A DNA stretch of 55,234 nt, from NCBI RefSeq assembly GCF_900116805.1, contig NZ_FPBV01000022.1:1-55234 (forward strand), given 5' to 3'. The position numbers were made by a program, and so were the translations under genes. Positions 50,210 to 55,234 of this stretch are shown here, piece after piece. This DNA is from Paenalicyclobacillus macrosporangiidus (GTDB lineage Bacteria > Bacillota > Bacilli > Alicyclobacillales > Alicyclobacillaceae). The first letter of the stretch is position 1. The number at the start of each line of letters is the position of its first letter. The notes below the pieces were generated by a model that saw only the letters and a program-made list of their open reading frames with translations, had not been told where the DNA came from and searched no databases.

Positions 50210-51427
50210 TCCGCCAAACCACCGGCCGATACCGCGCAGCAGGCGCACGAACCAGTTGGCCTTCGGATCTTCTCCGGCCGCGACCGCATCCGTCTGGGCG
50301 ATCACCCTGCCATTCACCACATACTCCAGCATCCCGACCTTCTGCCCTTGATGAACGGGTGCCGTCACCGGCTGGGAGACGAATTTCACCTGTCCCTTGA
50401 CGCCGGACGGGAGATCGACAATCAGGTCATCCGCGGCGACCACAGGGAGTTGGGTCGTCTTCCCGTCAGGCACCGGCACGGTGTAAGACAGGGTCTGGCC
50501 GTGGGTCACCGCCTTGGTCTCGGTGAATTGTTGGAAGCCGTAATCGAACAGCTTCTGCGTGTCCACGAACCGCTGGTGGATGTCGTTCTTCGTGTCGCCC
50601 ATCACCACCGAGATGAGCCGGACGCCGTTCCGCTGGGCGGTGCCCACGAAACAGTAGCCCGCGTCATCGGTGAAACCGGTTTTGAGACCGTCAACCCCGG
50701 GATATTTGCCGATCATCTCGTCGGTGTTCGGCCAGGTGTTCGACTGCTTGCGGACCTCGCTCTTCACCGTGACGTTCGGCTTCGAGGTGAACTCCAACAC
50801 TTCCGGATAGTGCTCGATGAGATACCGGGACAGCTTCGCCAAATCCATCGCGGTCGTGTAGTGGTTGTCCTGGGGCAGCCCGTCCGGATTCATGTAGTGT
50901 GTGCCCGTCAGGCCCAACCGCTGCGCTTCCTGGTTCATCATGGCGACAAAATTGTCCTTGTCGCCGCCAATCTTGTCCGCGACGGCCACGGTGGCATCGT
51001 TGGCCGAGAGCACGGCGATGAAGTCCATCATGTCGCGCAGCGTGAAGTGTTCTCGAGGATCCAGATAGGCGTTCGACACGTCGGAGGTGGTGGCCACCTG
51101 ATAGGCGTCCGGCGTGACCGGAACCTCGTCCTCCCACGTGATTTTGTGATTGGCGACCGCCTCCATGACCAGCAGCATGGTCATGATCTTCGTGGTCGAC
51201 GCGGGCGCGCGCCGTTCGTCCGCGTTCTTCTCGTACAATATCTGGCCATTGTCCGCATCCATCAGGACGACGGACTGGGCTTTGACGACCGGCGGTGCGG
51301 GCGCGTGGATGGCTTGGAGCGCGTTCTGGTTGATGACCTCCGCGCGGACCGCCTGCACAGGCACCAATCCGGCCAAACCCGCGGCTGCGCAGGCGATTAC
51401 AAAAAACTTTTGTGCGTCTTTCCTCAC
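50192..51427 (-). CDS. dacA: D-alanyl-D-alanine carboxypeptidase DacA (PBP5-type)
   Basis: A 411-residue low-molecular-weight penicillin-binding protein that removes the terminal D-Ala of peptidoglycan stem peptides. Signal peptide (FFVIACAAAGLAGLVPVQAVRA), then catalytic motifs STTK (S77, K80), SAND (S141, N143) and KTG (249-251), a C-terminal beta domain, and an amphipathic anchor helix at the end (WFVRLLRGIGRWFGGLLHR). GTG at 51427 has AAGGAG upstream. It lies between guaB and pdxS as in B. subtilis. Confidence 0.96.
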   Translation of the reverse strand: MRKDAQKFFVIACAAAGLAGLVPVQAVRAEVINQNALQAIHAPAPPVVKAQSVVLMDADNGQILYEKNADERRAPASTTKIMTMLLVMEAVANHKITWEDEVPVTPDAYQVATTSDVSNAYLDPREHFTLRDMMDFIAVLSANDATVAVADKIGGDKDNFVAMMNQEAQRLGLTGTHYMNPDGLPQDNHYTTAMDLAKLSRYLIEHYPEVLEFTSKPNVTVKSEVRKQSNTWPNTDEMIGKYPGVDGLKTGFTDDAGYCFVGTAQRNGVRLISVVMGDTKNDIHQRFVDTQKLFDYGFQQFTETKAVTHGQTLSYTVPVPDGKTTQLPVVAADDLIVDLPSGVKGQVKFVSQPVTAPVHQGQKVGMLEYVVNGRVIAQTDAVAAGEDPKANWFVRLLRGIGRWFGGLLHRL

Positions 51428-51530
51428 CGCCGCTACACTCCTTGTCCAGCTTCAGGGGATCACTGGCAGATCTACTCGAAGATTTGCTTGGTAACCCGGG
51501 ATCCGGGCGCAAGTGTGCAAATCCGGCATC

Positions 51531-51558
51531 AGTATAACATACGCGGAAGAACCGTCAG
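51531..51558 (-). promoter_or_regulatory. Promoter of dacA
   Basis: On the minus strand CTGACG (51558-51553) and TATACT (51536-51531) are 16 bases apart, about 105 bases before the GTG start and after the guaB hairpin. Confidence 0.6.
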
Positions 51559-51584
51559 ATTGGCGAAAAAAGGGTGTTCGGGAA

Positions 51585-51612
51585 GCCGCACACCGACATC
51601 CTGGTGTGCGGC
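51585..51612 (-). terminator. Terminator after guaB
   Basis: On the minus strand GCCGCACACC and GGTGTGCGGC form a 10-bp stem, 18 bases after the guaB stop. The T6 run follows about 13 bases later, so the tract is more distant than usual. Confidence 0.65.
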
Positions 51613-51630
51613 CCCCGAGAGGGAGGAGAA

Positions 51631-54550
<2,920 letters not shown>

Positions 54551-55098
54551 GGAGAGGCCGGTGTCCGAGAAGGCGGTATTGGATGGGGGGGTTGAGGCGA
54601 CGAATAGTTCGGGGCCGATGCGGCGTCCCGACCGAGGTGACTTTGCCGACGGCAGGTGCCCGGCCGGTACTGGCCCGTGCCGGACCCGTGCCAGGCTCGT
54701 GTCGGCCGCTAAAAACACTTTCCGCCTTATCTCGCTCGGGTGCCGGCACCATAGTGTACATTTCCGTCTTAACTCACACCCCGCAGATGCCATAAGGCAG
54801 TTTCGTTAATCGCTCCATGTCCACCCCGTCTCGGCTGCCCATCCGCTCGCTTACATGCCATTCCGTCACGAACTCCGCCCCAGGCCCCCACGATAAATGC
54901 AATGCCGCCGCTATCCATTCCAGCCCCCGGGGTCATCAGTGCAATTCTGGTGTTACGCCTCGGCGGACGGGCGGTCTTTGCAACCCATTCGCCCCCATTG
55001 ACCACCCATTCACCACCCATTTCCGACTGCGCGGCACAGGTCAACCTACTGACAAGCCATCCTCCTACGGCACACGCAGCTCCACTCCACACAACAGC
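54551..55098. other. Gene-free stretch between yaaC-like gene and rRNA operon end
   Basis: No coding region is supported. Open frames here have no ribosome binding site and translate to low-complexity Arg/Gly/Pro. Composition shifts from GC-rich near the yaaC end to more mixed near the rRNA. Confidence 0.6.
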
Positions 55099-55140
55099 AG
55101 AAGGCCCGGTCTGCACCTTACCGTGCATTCCGGGCCTTCT
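55099..55140 (-). terminator. rRNA operon terminator
   Basis: AGAAGGCCCGG and its exact complement form an 11-bp stem around an inner GCAC/GTGC helix. On the minus strand it follows the 5S 3' end by 8 bases and is followed by CTGTTGTGT. Confidence 0.8.
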
Positions 55141-55147
55141 CTCTCTC

Positions 55148-55234
55148 GCCTGGCGGCGTCCTGCTTTCCCAGGGGCTCCCGCCCCTAGTATCATCGGCGC
55201 TGGAGGGCTTAACGGTCGTGTTCGGGATGGGTAC
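55148..55234 (-). rRNA. rrf: 5S ribosomal RNA, 3' part (continues beyond the window)
   Basis: The reverse complement contains conserved 5S sequence: CCCATCCCGAACACG, TTAAGCCCTCCAGCGCC, GATGATACTAG and the 3' end GCCAGGC at 55148. About 87 of roughly 117 bases are present and the 5' end is cut by the window edge. With yaaC-guaB-dacA-pdxST-serS next to it, this corresponds to the rrnO position of Bacillus. Confidence 0.95.

Noticed and set aside
54769-55194. 141-codon minus-strand frame near the right end
   Set aside because: It overlaps the 5S gene and its terminator, so it is noncoding.

Overview
The window reads as one contig from a high-GC, Gram-positive, Bacillales-type bacterium, most like the Alicyclobacillaceae (lineage inferred, not searched). 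Reasons: the right end carries the Bacillus oriC-proximal order 5S rRNA, yaaC, guaB, dacA, pdxS, pdxT, serS; ribosome binding sites are AGGAGG-like with many GTG and TTG starts; promoters are sigma-A type; methionine salvage uses the RuBisCO-like enolase MtnW; and a Bacillus-type LexA (DinR) box is present. The left edge lies inside an IS66-family element and the right edge inside a 5S gene, two repeats that commonly break assemblies, so this may be a whole contig.

Layout. 1-571: right end of an IS66 element that has cut off a short-chain dehydrogenase. 670-6059: UPF0182 membrane protein and a NarL-type two-component pair. 6179-8036: a divergent QueA paralogue coupled to a short-chain dehydrogenase. 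8210-10764: mtnW-mtnX-mtnB, with mtnD separate at 16494. 10982-15654: LysE exporter, then a GntR-FAA hydrolase-extradiol dioxygenase-amidohydrolase operon that looks like a ring-cleavage pathway. 15871-18926: broken carboxylesterase, mtnD, aldehyde dehydrogenase and a small conserved protein. 19247-19742: four tRNA genes (fMet, Lys, Ala, Asp); the Asp end and its terminator are duplicated as large hairpins.

19982-28484: housekeeping and stress genes (RlmI-like methyltransferase, a DinB protein under a LexA-box promoter, GNAT, OsmC, ctaB, a deacetylase-TPR lipoprotein, a short FAD protein) plus small membrane proteins. 28554-33538: divergent ycsI/ycsG homologues, a TsuA-like thiosulfate transporter and a nuclease lipoprotein. 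33692-39150: a sugar-type catabolic cluster (MFS, AraC, Gfo/Idh/MocA, DUF993, TIM-barrel isomerase). 39269-42160: acyl-CoA synthetase and a metabolite:H+ symporter. 42288-46018: a lower-GC patch with a DUF1643-YbjN fusion, DinB and SRPBCC proteins, bounded in part by a duplicated tRNA-Arg 3' end. 46254-55234: conserved core genes.

How it works together: the mtn genes recycle methylthioadenosine-derived methylthioribulose phosphate to the keto acid of methionine; pdxS/pdxT make pyridoxal phosphate; guaB makes XMP; dacA trims peptidoglycan. The best candidates for undescribed biology are the SDR/QueA-like pair, the five-gene sugar-type cluster, the amidohydrolase ring-cleavage operon, the tRNA-Asp hairpin duplication, the SOS-controlled DinB protein and a set of single-helix membrane microproteins.
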